A stretch of DNA of 12,298 bases from Bacillota bacterium (GCA_023391835.1 JAEWAE010000074.1:1-12298); one strand, 5' to 3'; counted from the first letter of the stretch, positions 1 through 6,768 are shown. Notes: generated by a model not told the origin, from the letters alone. Numbers and translations are program-made.

Positions 1-8
1 CCGGTCGG

Positions 9-42
9 CTGTTTTTCCCGGCCGAAAGGCCGGAAAAAACAG
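9..42. repeat. Inverted repeat capped by a GAAA tetraloop
   Basis: On the plus strand two 15-base arms (9-23 and 28-42) pair with one mismatch around the loop GAAA at 24-27. The inner six pairs are all G-C and the outer part is T paired with A. On either strand the T run comes before the hairpin rather than after it, so it lacks the usual order of an intrinsic terminator. It follows the comF terminator and shares its A/T tract. It may be a second structure at the transcript end, or belong to a gene beyond the left edge. Confidence 0.6.
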
Positions 43-63
43 GACGGAGCTCCGCTGCCATCC
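34..63 (-). terminator. Intrinsic terminator after comF
   Basis: Read on the minus strand, GGATGG pairs with CCGTCC (one G-U pair), and AGC pairs with GCT inside it around a GGA loop, with one bulged C. TG and six T residues follow. The hairpin lies about 55 bases after the comF stop and suits the end of the recD2-comF transcript. The bulge makes it weaker than the other terminators in the window. Confidence 0.65.
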
Positions 64-118
64 TATTACATTAAGTATAAGCGAATTGGCCGAAAAAGGA
101 AAGTTGTATTTTGTAATT

Positions 119-880
119 TTACAGGGAAATTTCACCTTTTGCGCCGCTATGCGCTGCGACGCCCTGCGCTGCGGCGCCTGGGGATTTTCGCAGACGGACA
201 CATGCCACAGCCGCGCAGCAGACCGTTTCCGCACCAGCGGCCCGAAGCGCGCGGGCGCATTCATCCAGAGTGGCGCCGGTGGTTACGACGTCATCCACCA
301 GCAGGACGACCCGCCCCGGCTTGCCCGGCAGCGCCTCATAGACGCCCCGGACGTTTTGCCGCCGCTCCCCCGCGGCGCACCGATGCTGCGGTTTGGTATC
401 TGTGCGTTTACGGAGCGTTTCCCGGCAGGGGACGGCAAACCTCCGGGAAATTTCACGCGCCAGAAGCGCCGACTGGTTGAAACCACGCGTTCGTTTTTCA
501 GCCGGGCGCATGGGCACCGGCGTGACGCAGTCGAACGCCAGCTCCCGGTAGGCCCGCGCCGCCGCCTCACCCACAAAACCGGCCAGCCCGGCGGCGGCCG
601 TGGAGTGCCGGCCGTATTTCATGCGCAGAATGCCCCGGCGGACCGCTCCCTCGTAGTAAAACGGGGCCACGATCCGCTCATAGGCCGTTTCACGGCCGTC
701 GCAGACGCACCAGGCCCGCCCCCGGCCGCAGCGGGGGCAGACCGGCTCTTCCACCCGGGGCAGGCCGGCGCCGCAGTCAGGGCATAAAAGCTCCCCGGCC
801 GGTATCACGCACCCGCAGCAGGCGCATCGGGCCGGGAAGAAAAGCCGTTCGATTCGTTTGAGCCACCGCGATGTTTCCAT
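119..880 (-). CDS. comF: ComF family phosphoribosyltransferase-like protein
   Basis: A 253-residue protein of the ComF/GntX family, which is linked to DNA uptake in naturally competent bacteria; its exact biochemical role is not settled. The N-terminus carries a Cys-rich zinc-ribbon-like part (CxxC pairs around residues 19-60: CACCGC, CPDC, CPRC, CVC). The C-terminal half is a type I phosphoribosyltransferase domain with the family signature RGFNQ near 132 and the PRPP-binding loop LLVDDVVTTGAT near 193-204. The ATG at 880 is preferred over the in-frame GTG at 886 because GGAGGTG lies 5 bases upstream. It begins 21 bases after the recD2 stop, so the two genes are probably co-transcribed. A comF gene alone does not show that the organism is competent. 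Confidence 0.93.
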   Translation of the reverse strand: METSRWLKRIERLFFPARCACCGCVIPAGELLCPDCGAGLPRVEEPVCPRCGRGRAWCVCDGRETAYERIVAPFYYEGAVRRGILRMKYGRHSTAAAGLAGFVGEAAARAYRELAFDCVTPVPMRPAEKRTRGFNQSALLAREISRRFAVPCRETLRKRTDTKPQHRCAAGERRQNVRGVYEALPGKPGRVVLLVDDVVTTGATLDECARALRAAGAETVCCAAVACVRLRKSPGAAAQGVAAHSGAKGEISL

Positions 881-901
881 CGGCACCTCCGCCGCCGGGA
901 A

Positions 902-3136
902 TTATCCGGCTTCCGGCCCGGCCTCCACACCGCCGGCCTGCAGGAAAACCCGAAGGCCGGTGTAGCGCCGGGTCTTTTTGTTGTTGCGCACCATGCCCGC
1001 CACGGTTTCCTCACGGCCGACGATGACCGCCAGTTGTCGGGCCCGGGTCACGGCGGTGTAAAGCAGGTTCCGGTAAAAAAGCTGCGGTGCGCCGGAAAAT
1101 AACGGCAGCACCACCGCTTTGAATTCGCTGCCCTGACTCTTGTGCACTGTGATAGCGTAGGCAAGCTCCAGCTCATCGGCATTTTCCGGCGAATAATCCA
1201 CCACCCGGTCGTCGAAACGCACCCGCATCAGACCGGTGTGGGGATTGATGGTTTCCAGCACGCCGATGTCGCCGTTGAAAACCCCGGTGCCCTTTTCGCC
1301 GCTGTCGCGAGTCCATGCAATGTCGTAATTGTTGCGGATCTGCATCACCTTATCGCCCTCACGGAACGTCACCGGCCCATAAACGCGCTGGGTTTTTCCC
1401 GTTTCGGGCGGGTTGAGCGCCTGCTGCAGCGCCGCGTTCAGGGCTCCCGTGCCAAGTTCCCCCTTGCGTCCGGGGGTCAGCACCTGGATATCCGTGCCCG
1501 GAGTGTAGCCATAGGCCGCCGGCAGACGGGTCATCACAAGCTCCGTCACGGTCGACTTGACCTGGGCGGCCGTATAGCGCGGCATAAAGAAAAAGTCGCC
1601 CTCCCGGCGGGCAAACTCCGGCGGCTCACCCCGCACGATACGGTGGGCGCTGCGCACGATGTAGCTTTCCGCCGCCTGGCGGAAAATCTCGTCCAGACGG
1701 ACGGTGGGCACCCGGCCGGAATCGATCATATCCCGCAGCACATTGCCCGCACCCACCGGCGGCAGCTGGTCGGCGTCGCCCACCATCACCAGTCGGCAAC
1801 TCATGGGCAGCGCCCGCAGCAGCGACTCGAAAAGCTGGATATCCATCATCGACACTTCATCCACGATCAACACGCCGCAGTCGAGCAGGTTCCGTTCATT
1901 GCGGGCAAAGCGGGGCACGTCGTCCTCGTTATACTCCATCTCCAGCAGCCGGTGGACGGTTTTGGCCTCCCGGCCCGACACCTCGGTCATCCGCTGGGCG
2001 GCACGGCCGGTGGGAGCCGCCAAAGCAACCTTCAGCCCCATGCCCTCAAACACCGTGATAATGGCGTTGAGGGTCGTAGTCTTGCCCGTGCCGGGGCCGC
2101 CGGTGAGAATCATCACATTGTGCGCACAGGCCGACTCGATGGCCTGCCGCTGTTTTTCGGCATAGGTGATGCCGTATTTTTCCTCCGCCTCGCGGATACG
2201 GAGCCGGCAATCCCCCATGGGCGGGGGATTGAGCCCGGCCATCAGCAGCAGCCGGCCGGCCGCGTAGGTTTCGGCGCGATAGACATCGGGCAGAAAGACC
2301 GCCTGCCGTTCCCCGATGGGCTCCACCACCAGTTCCCCGGCCCGGCGGAGGGTCTCGACCCCCTCCTCCACCAGTTCCCGCCCCACACGGAGCATGGCGG
2401 CGGATGCGTCGCAGAGCTTGTCCCACGGAATATAGGTGTGACCCCCGCTGAAAAGATTGTGCCGCAGCACATGGGCGATGCCCGCGCCCACGCGGGCCGG
2501 GTCCTCCGACTGGATGCCCATTTTGGCGGCGATGGCATCCGCCCGTTCAAAGCCGATGCGCAGCCCCGCTTCGCACAGGATATAGGGGTTTTTCGACACC
2601 ATATCCACGGCGTTGACGCCGAATTTTTTCCACACGCGCACGGATTCGGCCGGCGTGACTCCGTACTGCTGCAAAAAAAGCATGCAGCGGCGCACCCCGA
2701 ACTGCCGGCGGTACTCCTCGCCGATGGCCTTCGCCTTCTGAGGCGAAATGCCGCGGATGGCGCTGAGCCGATCGGGGTCGTTTTCCAGCATGTCAAGGGT
2801 GTCGTCGCCGAAACGGTCGACGATGCGTTTGGCCAGCGACGGCCCGACGCCCTTGACGGCGCCCGAAGCCAAATATTTGAGAATGGCCGCCTGGGTGGCC
2901 GGCACCGACGGCTCAAACGCGTCGGCCTGGAACTGCCGGCCATAGGAGGGATGATTGCCCCAGCTGCCCATCACTCGGATGCCGTCGCCGGGGTGGATTT
3001 CCGGAAAATGCCCCACGACGGTGACCAGCTCATCGCCGCAGGACATATCCAGCACCGTCCAGCCGTTGCCGCCGTTTTGATAGATCACCGACTCGACGGT
3101 GCCGCTGAGGGTGATCGGTTCCTGCGTCTGCTCCAT
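902..3136 (-). CDS. recD2: RecD2-type ATP-dependent DNA helicase (RecD-like, not part of RecBCD)
   Basis: A 744-residue superfamily 1B 5'-3' DNA helicase of the RecD2/YrrC family, which acts without RecBC in DNA repair and replication-fork maintenance in Firmicutes and Deinococcus. An OB-like N-terminus and helix-hairpin-helix segments (about residues 90-215, including VKGVGPSLAKRI) precede the motor. Motor motifs: Walker A GGPGTGKTTT near 346-355, Walker B LIVDEVSMMD near 423, motif III VGDADQLPPVGAG near 452-464, motif V TVHKSQGSEF near 663-672, and motif VI YTAVTRAR near 693-700. Length is near the family norm. The frame opens further to a GTG at 3169, but that codon sits in a hairpin loop about 14 bases from the predicted transcript start. 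The ATG at 3136 has AGGAAA upstream, though at a longish spacing, and is preferred. Confidence 0.95.
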   Translation of the reverse strand: MEQTQEPITLSGTVESVIYQNGGNGWTVLDMSCGDELVTVVGHFPEIHPGDGIRVMGSWGNHPSYGRQFQADAFEPSVPATQAAILKYLASGAVKGVGPSLAKRIVDRFGDDTLDMLENDPDRLSAIRGISPQKAKAIGEEYRRQFGVRRCMLFLQQYGVTPAESVRVWKKFGVNAVDMVSKNPYILCEAGLRIGFERADAIAAKMGIQSEDPARVGAGIAHVLRHNLFSGGHTYIPWDKLCDASAAMLRVGRELVEEGVETLRRAGELVVEPIGERQAVFLPDVYRAETYAAGRLLLMAGLNPPPMGDCRLRIREAEEKYGITYAEKQRQAIESACAHNVMILTGGPGTGKTTTLNAIITVFEGMGLKVALAAPTGRAAQRMTEVSGREAKTVHRLLEMEYNEDDVPRFARNERNLLDCGVLIVDEVSMMDIQLFESLLRALPMSCRLVMVGDADQLPPVGAGNVLRDMIDSGRVPTVRLDEIFRQAAESYIVRSAHRIVRGEPPEFARREGDFFFMPRYTAAQVKSTVTELVMTRLPAAYGYTPGTDIQVLTPGRKGELGTGALNAALQQALNPPETGKTQRVYGPVTFREGDKVMQIRNNYDIAWTRDSGEKGTGVFNGDIGVLETINPHTGLMRVRFDDRVVDYSPENADELELAYAITVHKSQGSEFKAVVLPLFSGAPQLFYRNLLYTAVTRARQLAVIVGREETVAGMVRNNKKTRRYTGLRVFLQAGGVEAGPEAG

Positions 3137-3160
3137 ATATTCGCCCGTTTCCTGTGTGTT

Positions 3161-3176
3161 CCGGCGCACGCGCCGG
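3161..3176 (-). repeat. Perfect palindromic hairpin in the recD2 leader
   Basis: Two 7-base arms, CCGGCGC and GCGCCGG, are separated by two bases, giving a 16-base near-palindrome. It lies between the predicted recD2 transcript start (about 3183) and the ATG at 3136. As RNA it would form a tight GC hairpin upstream of the ribosome binding site; as DNA it could be an operator. No function can be assigned from sequence alone. Confidence 0.6.
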
Positions 3177-3189
3177 TGTCCCTTCTTCG

Positions 3190-3217
3190 ATTATACTATA
3201 ATGCGGCGGGTTGTCAA
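3190..3217 (-). promoter_or_regulatory. Sigma-A promoter of recD2-comF
   Basis: On the minus strand a perfect -35 TTGACA (3212-3217) is separated by 16 bases from a perfect -10 TATAAT (3190-3195). The expected transcript start is near 3183, leaving a leader of about 47 bases. The -35 box overlaps the TGA stop of the preceding small gene, so recD2-comF can be transcribed both from here and by read-through from upstream. Confidence 0.85.
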
Positions 3218-3555
3218 ACGCCGCCGTGGCACAGGCGCTCCGGCAGCTCCTGTCGACGCAGGATGCGCACACACCCCAGCTCATCGGCCAGCTTTTCGCA
3301 GACGGCACGGGTTTCCGCATCCATACCCTCATCGAGCACGATGATATCCGGCAGCGCCCGGTGGTGCGCCCGGGCATGATAGAAGACCGCCCGCACTATA
3401 TACTCGATCGACTGGTCGCTGCCTTTCACCGGCACCATGAAAACGACCCGCCCGGCCGGCACACGCAGCACGGCTTCCTGCACGCGGACGGCGATTTCCA
3501 CAAGCCCCGCTACGGCCAGGAAGGCAATTACCGTGCCCATCACGATCTGAAACAT
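3214..3555 (-). CDS. Small membrane-anchored protein of unknown function
   Basis: A 113-residue protein I cannot assign to a named family. Residues about 3-27 are hydrophobic (IVMGTVIAFLAVAGLVEIAV) and likely form one N-terminal membrane anchor. A small soluble domain follows, with VVFMVPVKGSDQSIEYIVRA, then DIIVLDEGMDAETRAVCEKL, and a basic tail. The strand followed by D-E-G-M-D-x-E-T loosely recalls the DDGSTD region of GT-A glycosyltransferases, but the domain is far too short for a complete enzyme. The ATG at 3555 is chosen because AGGTGG lies about 5 bases upstream; the frame also opens to a TTG at 3588 with no such site. It lies between metK and recD2, after the metK terminator, with a candidate promoter of its own. 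Reading-frame length, start site and residue pattern support a real gene. Confidence 0.75.
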   Translation of the reverse strand: MFQIVMGTVIAFLAVAGLVEIAVRVQEAVLRVPAGRVVFMVPVKGSDQSIEYIVRAVFYHARAHHRALPDIIVLDEGMDAETRAVCEKLADELGCVRILRRQELPERLCHGGV

Positions 3556-3572
3556 ACCCACCACCTCATTCC

Positions 3573-3601
3573 ATTGTATGCCGGGCAAGAACCGCCGTGA
3601 A
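3573..3601 (-). promoter_or_regulatory. Candidate promoter of the small membrane-protein gene
   Basis: On the minus strand a -35-like TTCACG (3596-3601, 4 of 6 consensus bases) lies 17 bases from a -10-like TACAAT (3573-3578, 5 of 6). It sits between the metK terminator and the gene's ribosome binding site. It is weaker than the recD2 and metK promoters. Confidence 0.5.
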
Positions 3602-3649
3602 AGCGGCCTTTTTGGCTGGATTTTGGGCAGTCAGCCTGTCCCGGGCCGC

Positions 3650-3681
3650 AAAAAAGCGGGCGCGGAAACATCCACGCCCGC
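3650..3681 (-). terminator. Intrinsic terminator after metK
   Basis: On the minus strand an 11-base-pair stem starting GCGGGCG (one G-U pair) closes a TGTT loop and is followed by six T residues. It begins about 13 bases after the metK stop. It should stop most metK transcription before the downstream small gene and recD2. Confidence 0.88.
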
Positions 3682-3694
3682 CCGGCCGGCCCGC

Positions 3695-4879
3695 TCAGAA
3701 AGCGGCCCGGCGCAGCTCCTCCGCCATGTCGATCTTTTCAAAACTCATGCCCAGGTCTTCCCGGCCCATATGGCCATAGGCGGCCAGCTTCTTATAGATG
3801 GGCCGGCGCAAATCCAGCCGCCGGATGATGGCGGCCGGGCGCAGGTCGAAAAGCTCCCGCACCAGGCGGCTGATCTTTTCCTCGTCGATTTTGCCGGTGC
3901 CGAAGGTATCCACCCGCAGGGAAACGGGATTCGCCACGCCGATGGCGTAGGCAATCTGCACCTCACATTTATCCGCAAGGCCCGCGGCCACGATATTCTT
4001 GGCCACATGCCGGGCCGCGTAGGTGGCGGAACGGTCCACCTTGGTCGGGTCCTTGCCTGAAAACGCCCCGCCGCCGTGCCGGGCATAGCCGCCGTAGGTG
4101 TCTACGATGATTTTGCGCCCCGTGAGGCCGGAGTCGGCCGCAGGGCCGCCGAATACGAAGCGGCCCGTTGGGTTGACATAATACTTGGTACGGCTGTCGA
4201 GCAGCTCCGGCGGCACCACCGGGCGGATGACCTGCTCGATCATGTCGGTGCGGATCTGTGCGAGCGTCGCGTCGGGGTCATGCTGAGCCGACACGACGAC
4301 GGCATCCACCCGCACGGGGCGGCCGTCCTCATACTCCACCGTGACCTGCGTCTTGCCGTCGGGGCGAAGATAGGGCACCGCGCCGCTTTTGCGCACCTGC
4401 GCCAGCCGATAGGCCAACTTGTGAGCCAGCGAAATCGGCAGCGGCATCTTTTCCGGGGTTTCGTTGCAGGCGTAGCCGAACATCATGCCCTGATCCCCGG
4501 CGCCGACGGCGTCGTCGCCGGCCGGGCCCGCGTCGTCCCGGCTTTCCAGCGCGCGGTCGACGCCCATGGCGATGTCGGCGGATTGTTCCTCAATGGCGGT
4601 GAGGATAGCCGCGTTCTCACAGTCAAAGCCATATTCCGGCCGGGTGTAGCCGATTTCCCGGATGGTGTCGCGGGCCACCTGACGGATGTCGACATAGCAG
4701 TCGGTGGTGATTTCGCCGGTGACCAGCACCAGCCCGGTGTTGGTGACGGTTTCGCAGGCCACACGGGCCTGGGGGTCTTTGACGATGATGGCGTCGAGCA
4801 CGGCGTCGGATATCTGGTCGCAGACTTTATCCGGATGCCCCTCGGTCACCGATTCGGATGTAAAGAAACTTTTGCTCAT
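3695..4879 (-). CDS. metK: S-adenosylmethionine synthetase (methionine adenosyltransferase)
   Basis: A 394-residue cytoplasmic enzyme that makes S-adenosylmethionine from methionine and ATP, releasing phosphate and pyrophosphate. Length matches the family. Visible signatures are GHPDKVCDQISDA near residues 14-26 (catalytic His and Mg-binding region), GAGDQGMMFGYACNET near 126-141, and the glycine-rich phosphate-binding loop GGGAFSGKDPTKVDRSA near 269-285. The ATG at 4879 gives the conserved MSKSFFTSESVTEGHPDK opening and has AAAGGA 7 bases upstream; the frame extends further upstream only into the riboswitch leader. The gene is preceded by its promoter, a SAM-I aptamer and a terminator, so its product represses its own transcription. 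A strong terminator follows. Confidence 0.98.
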   Translation of the reverse strand: MSKSFFTSESVTEGHPDKVCDQISDAVLDAIIVKDPQARVACETVTNTGLVLVTGEITTDCYVDIRQVARDTIREIGYTRPEYGFDCENAAILTAIEEQSADIAMGVDRALESRDDAGPAGDDAVGAGDQGMMFGYACNETPEKMPLPISLAHKLAYRLAQVRKSGAVPYLRPDGKTQVTVEYEDGRPVRVDAVVVSAQHDPDATLAQIRTDMIEQVIRPVVPPELLDSRTKYYVNPTGRFVFGGPAADSGLTGRKIIVDTYGGYARHGGGAFSGKDPTKVDRSATYAARHVAKNIVAAGLADKCEVQIAYAIGVANPVSLRVDTFGTGKIDEEKISRLVRELFDLRPAAIIRRLDLRRPIYKKLAAYGHMGREDLGMSFEKIDMAEELRRAAF

Positions 4880-4925
4880 GGTACGGTCCTTTCTCACAGG
4901 CGGTGCGCCGGCGCGCCGCCGACAC

Positions 4926-4958
4926 AAAAAACACCCCCGGCGCATGACGCCAGAGGTG
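4926..4958 (-). terminator. Regulated terminator of the metK SAM riboswitch
   Basis: On the minus strand CACCTCTGGCG pairs with CGCCGGGGGTG (11 pairs, two G-U) around a five-base loop, followed by six T residues. It lies just after the aptamer and before metK. The left arm GCACCTC can instead pair with the 3' side of aptamer helix P1 (GAGG...GTGC, 4966-4974), which is the expected antiterminator. SAM binding should therefore favour termination. Confidence 0.9.
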
Positions 4959-4969
4959 CTTTGCACAAA

Positions 4970-5070
4970 CCTCATCTTTACGGCAGTCATACTCCGCAGG
5001 ATTTAGCACCTTGTTTTCACACAGGTTGCCGGGCTTCACAGGGCCTTTCCCTCAGCCACTCTTGATAAGG
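4970..5070 (-). ncRNA. SAM-I (S-box) riboswitch aptamer
   Basis: On the minus strand the leader shows the conserved S-box order: CCTTATCAAGAGTGGCTGAG, GGAAAGGCCCTGTGAAGCCC, GGCAACC, then AAGGTGCTAAATCCTGC. P1 is formed by CCTTATC (5064-5070) with GATGAGG (4970-4976). This class binds S-adenosylmethionine and usually shuts off methionine and SAM genes through transcription termination. Here it controls metK, which makes the ligand. Confidence 0.96.
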
Positions 5071-5090
5071 CGAATATTTAATTTTTATTT

Positions 5091-5118
5091 ATTATAGCAC
5101 ATCCCGGCCGCTTGTCAA
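5091..5118 (-). promoter_or_regulatory. Sigma-A promoter of metK
   Basis: On the minus strand a perfect TTGACA (5113-5118) lies 16 bases from a perfect TATAAT (5091-5096), with an AT-rich stretch downstream. The expected transcript start is near 5084, about 14 bases before the SAM aptamer. The -35 begins only 5 bases after the ribU stop, and no terminator lies between. Confidence 0.88.
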
Positions 5119-5123
5119 GCGGG

Positions 5124-5705
5124 TCAGCGTCCGCGAAAACGGCCCACGGCCGGCAGCACGGGGAACAGCAGCAGTGTGGTGAATACCGATTTAAAAAGGT
5201 TGAGCAGCGTGGCCGACCCAATGGCCGCCCACAGTGCCGGGCCGGTCAGCGTCACATGCAGCACCGCCTGAAAATAGGGCGGCGCGATGAGATAATTACC
5301 CAGCACGCCCGCGGCCACCATGGTGCACAGCCCCGCGGCGCCGCCAAAGTCCACACAAACAGCCTGCGGCCGGCCGGCGCGGTGCATCCGCCGCGCCACC
5401 AGAGAGAGCGGCAGCACCAGCGCCGTGCCGACGATGAAATTCATCAGATCGCCGAAACCCATGGTCGTCGTCGACGGCAGATGGGCCAGATTTTTGATCA
5501 GTTCCACCGCCACGCCGGCCCCTGGGCCGAAAAAGATGCCGGCCACCGCCGCGGGCAGGTCGCTGAAGTCGATTTTGAGATACTGACTGAAGAGAGGAAA
5601 TTCCAGGTAATAAAGCACGATCGACACCGCCGAGAGCATACCGGTGAACACCACGCTTTGCACGGCCGCACGCCGGCCGGTCTGTTTCTGGGTTTGCTGC
5701 ATCAT
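5124..5705 (-). CDS. ribU: Riboflavin ECF transporter S component (RibU-like)
   Basis: A 193-residue integral membrane protein, the substrate-binding S component of an energy-coupling-factor importer. It needs the shared EcfA/A'/T module, which is not in this window. Five or six hydrophobic segments are visible, starting near residue 17 (VVFTGMLSAVSIVLYYLEF). The block LKIDFSDLPAAVAGIFFGP followed by ELIKNL is characteristic of RibU-type proteins. Riboflavin as substrate is supported by the FMN riboswitch in the leader. Start choice is uncertain: ATG codons at 5705 and 5702 and a GTG at 5714 are all possible; AAAGG lies 10 bases before the 5705 ATG. No terminator follows, so transcripts probably enter the metK leader. 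Confidence 0.92.
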   Translation of the reverse strand: MMQQTQKQTGRRAAVQSVVFTGMLSAVSIVLYYLEFPLFSQYLKIDFSDLPAAVAGIFFGPGAGVAVELIKNLAHLPSTTTMGFGDLMNFIVGTALVLPLSLVARRMHRAGRPQAVCVDFGGAAGLCTMVAAGVLGNYLIAPPYFQAVLHVTLTGPALWAAIGSATLLNLFKSVFTTLLLFPVLPAVGRFRGR

Positions 5706-5773
5706 TTCCGCCACGCCTTTCCCGCCCTGTTCGGGCCTTTTCGGAACCGCTCTTTCACTTGGCCGGAAACGGC

Positions 5774-5803
5774 AAAAAAAGCCCCGGGCGATAGACCCAG
5801 GGC
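5774..5803 (-). terminator. Regulated terminator of the ribU FMN riboswitch
   Basis: On the minus strand GCCCTGGG pairs with CCCGGGGC (8 pairs, one G-U) around a seven-base loop, followed by seven T residues. It lies 15 bases after the FMN aptamer and about 70 bases before the ribU start. This placement implies control by premature transcription termination when FMN is bound. Confidence 0.9.
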
Positions 5804-5818
5804 GTACGTGCTTCTGCC

Positions 5819-5940
5819 GTTTTCTTTCATCCGGACTGTACCGTCGGCTACGGGATCACACCGTGTCTGCCATAAGCTCGCGGGCTCGTCGGCTTGCGCC
5901 GCATTACCGCCGGTGGGGAATCACACCCCGCCCCGAAAAC
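5819..5940 (-). ncRNA. FMN (RFN element) riboswitch aptamer
   Basis: On the minus strand the conserved RFN blocks appear in order: GGGGCGGGGTGTGATTCCCC, ACCGGCGGTAATG, AGCCCGCGAGC, GGTGTGATCCCGTAGCCGAC, and GGTACAGTCCGGATGAAAG. The closing helix P1 can form from GTTTTC (5935-5940) and GAAAAC (5819-5824). This class binds flavin mononucleotide and represses riboflavin synthesis or uptake genes. Here the target is ribU. Confidence 0.96.
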
Positions 5941-5986
5941 TTTTATAAAATTGTCGGTTGGGCGCTTGTGCGCTTTACCTGCCCGT

Positions 5987-6015
5987 ATCATAACACAGGG
6001 CGGCCGTGATGTCAA
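5987..6015 (-). promoter_or_regulatory. Sigma-A promoter of ribU
   Basis: On the minus strand a perfect -35 TTGACA (6010-6015) lies 17 bases from TATGAT (5987-5992, 5 of 6 consensus bases). The expected start is near 5980, giving a leader of about 275 bases that contains the FMN aptamer and terminator. It lies back to back with the DUF4364 gene. Confidence 0.85.
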
Positions 6016-6062
6016 GTTCCCGACGGGGAGTCGACGCAAAACTCTTTCCTTTGCACCGGATT

Positions 6063-6068
6063 TATGAT
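6063..6068 (+). promoter_or_regulatory. Possible -10 box for the DUF4364 gene
   Basis: TATGAT matches 5 of 6 consensus -10 bases and lies about 62 bases before the ATG at 6130. No good -35 box is present at 16-18 bases upstream. It may be a weak or activator-dependent promoter, or the real promoter may be elsewhere. Confidence 0.3.
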
Positions 6069-6129
6069 ACAGTATTACCAGAGAAATCCGGTCCGGAGCT
6101 CATCCGCCGGCCGTGCGGGAGGGTACGTT

Positions 6130-6744
6130 ATGTCATATGAAGCCATGGACGCGGGCATCGAGCCCGGTGGACTGCGGGATGTCAACGAAATCAAGATCTT
6201 GATCTGCTATCTGCTCAAAAATTCGAACCGCCCTCTTTCATTTGACAACCTCAATGAAATTCTCCAGCAGGACGGCCTGGTCAACTATTTTGAATTCGGG
6301 CAGAGCCTGCATGAGCTGCTGCTTTCCGGCCATGTGGATCTGACCGAGCAGGACGGGCTGCAGCTCTATCACATCACGCGGCTGGGCGCGGGCACCGCCG
6401 ACATGTTTGAGCGCCGCCTGCCCCGCTCGGTGCGGGAAAAAGCCGTGCGTGCCTCGGTGAGACTGCTGGCGCGGCTTAAAATTGAGAGTGAAAACAAGGT
6501 CATGATCACCCGGGATGCGAGCGGCTGGCGGGTGGAGTGCCGTGTGCTGGACGGCAAAGACGAGCTGCTCAGCGTGCGGCTGCTGGTGCCCAGCGCCGGT
6601 CAGGCCGAGGTGATACGCCAGCAGTTCCTCAAAGACCCGGCGGCTGTCTATCGTGGGGCCATCGCGCTGCTCACCGGCGACCCGGAAAACGTCAGCGGCG
6701 CGGCCGCACCCGATCCGCCCGAAAAGAGCCCGACACAGAAATAG
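6130..6744 (+). CDS. DUF4364 family protein, likely winged-helix regulator
   Basis: A 204-residue protein matching the DUF4364 family, which is widespread in clostridia and has no settled function. The family opening is visible as GGLRDVNEIKILICYLL near residues 14-30, followed by PLSFDNLNEILQQ and NYFEFGQSLHELLLSGHV, a pattern typical of an N-terminal winged-helix DNA-binding fold. The second half is alpha/beta-like (KVMITRDASGWRVECRVL) and ends in a short Pro/Ser-rich tail. The ATG at 6130 is preferred because GGGAGGG lies 6 bases upstream; the frame also opens at 6064 without such a site. It is the only plus-strand gene here, divergent from the FMN-controlled ribU gene. A regulatory role is inferred from the fold, not shown. 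Confidence 0.88.
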   Translation: MSYEAMDAGIEPGGLRDVNEIKILICYLLKNSNRPLSFDNLNEILQQDGLVNYFEFGQSLHELLLSGHVDLTEQDGLQLYHITRLGAGTADMFERRLPRSVREKAVRASVRLLARLKIESENKVMITRDASGWRVECRVLDGKDELLSVRLLVPSAGQAEVIRQQFLKDPAAVYRGAIALLTGDPENVSGAAAPDPPEKSPTQK

Positions 6745-6768
6745 CCCGCGCGCTCAAGCAACACCCGA

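Noticed and set aside
65..102. TATACT-like -10 box on the minus strand after comF
   Set aside because: No credible -35 box, and it would only produce a very short transcript into the comF terminator.
1142..3379. A 745-codon open frame on the plus strand opposite recD2
   Set aside because: It mirrors the helicase gene almost exactly. Its translation is rich in His, Arg and Gly with no domain pattern, as expected for an antisense frame in high-GC DNA.
4076..5065. A 329-codon plus-strand frame opposite metK and its leader
   Set aside because: It runs through the SAM aptamer and terminator and mirrors metK. No protein family signal is visible.
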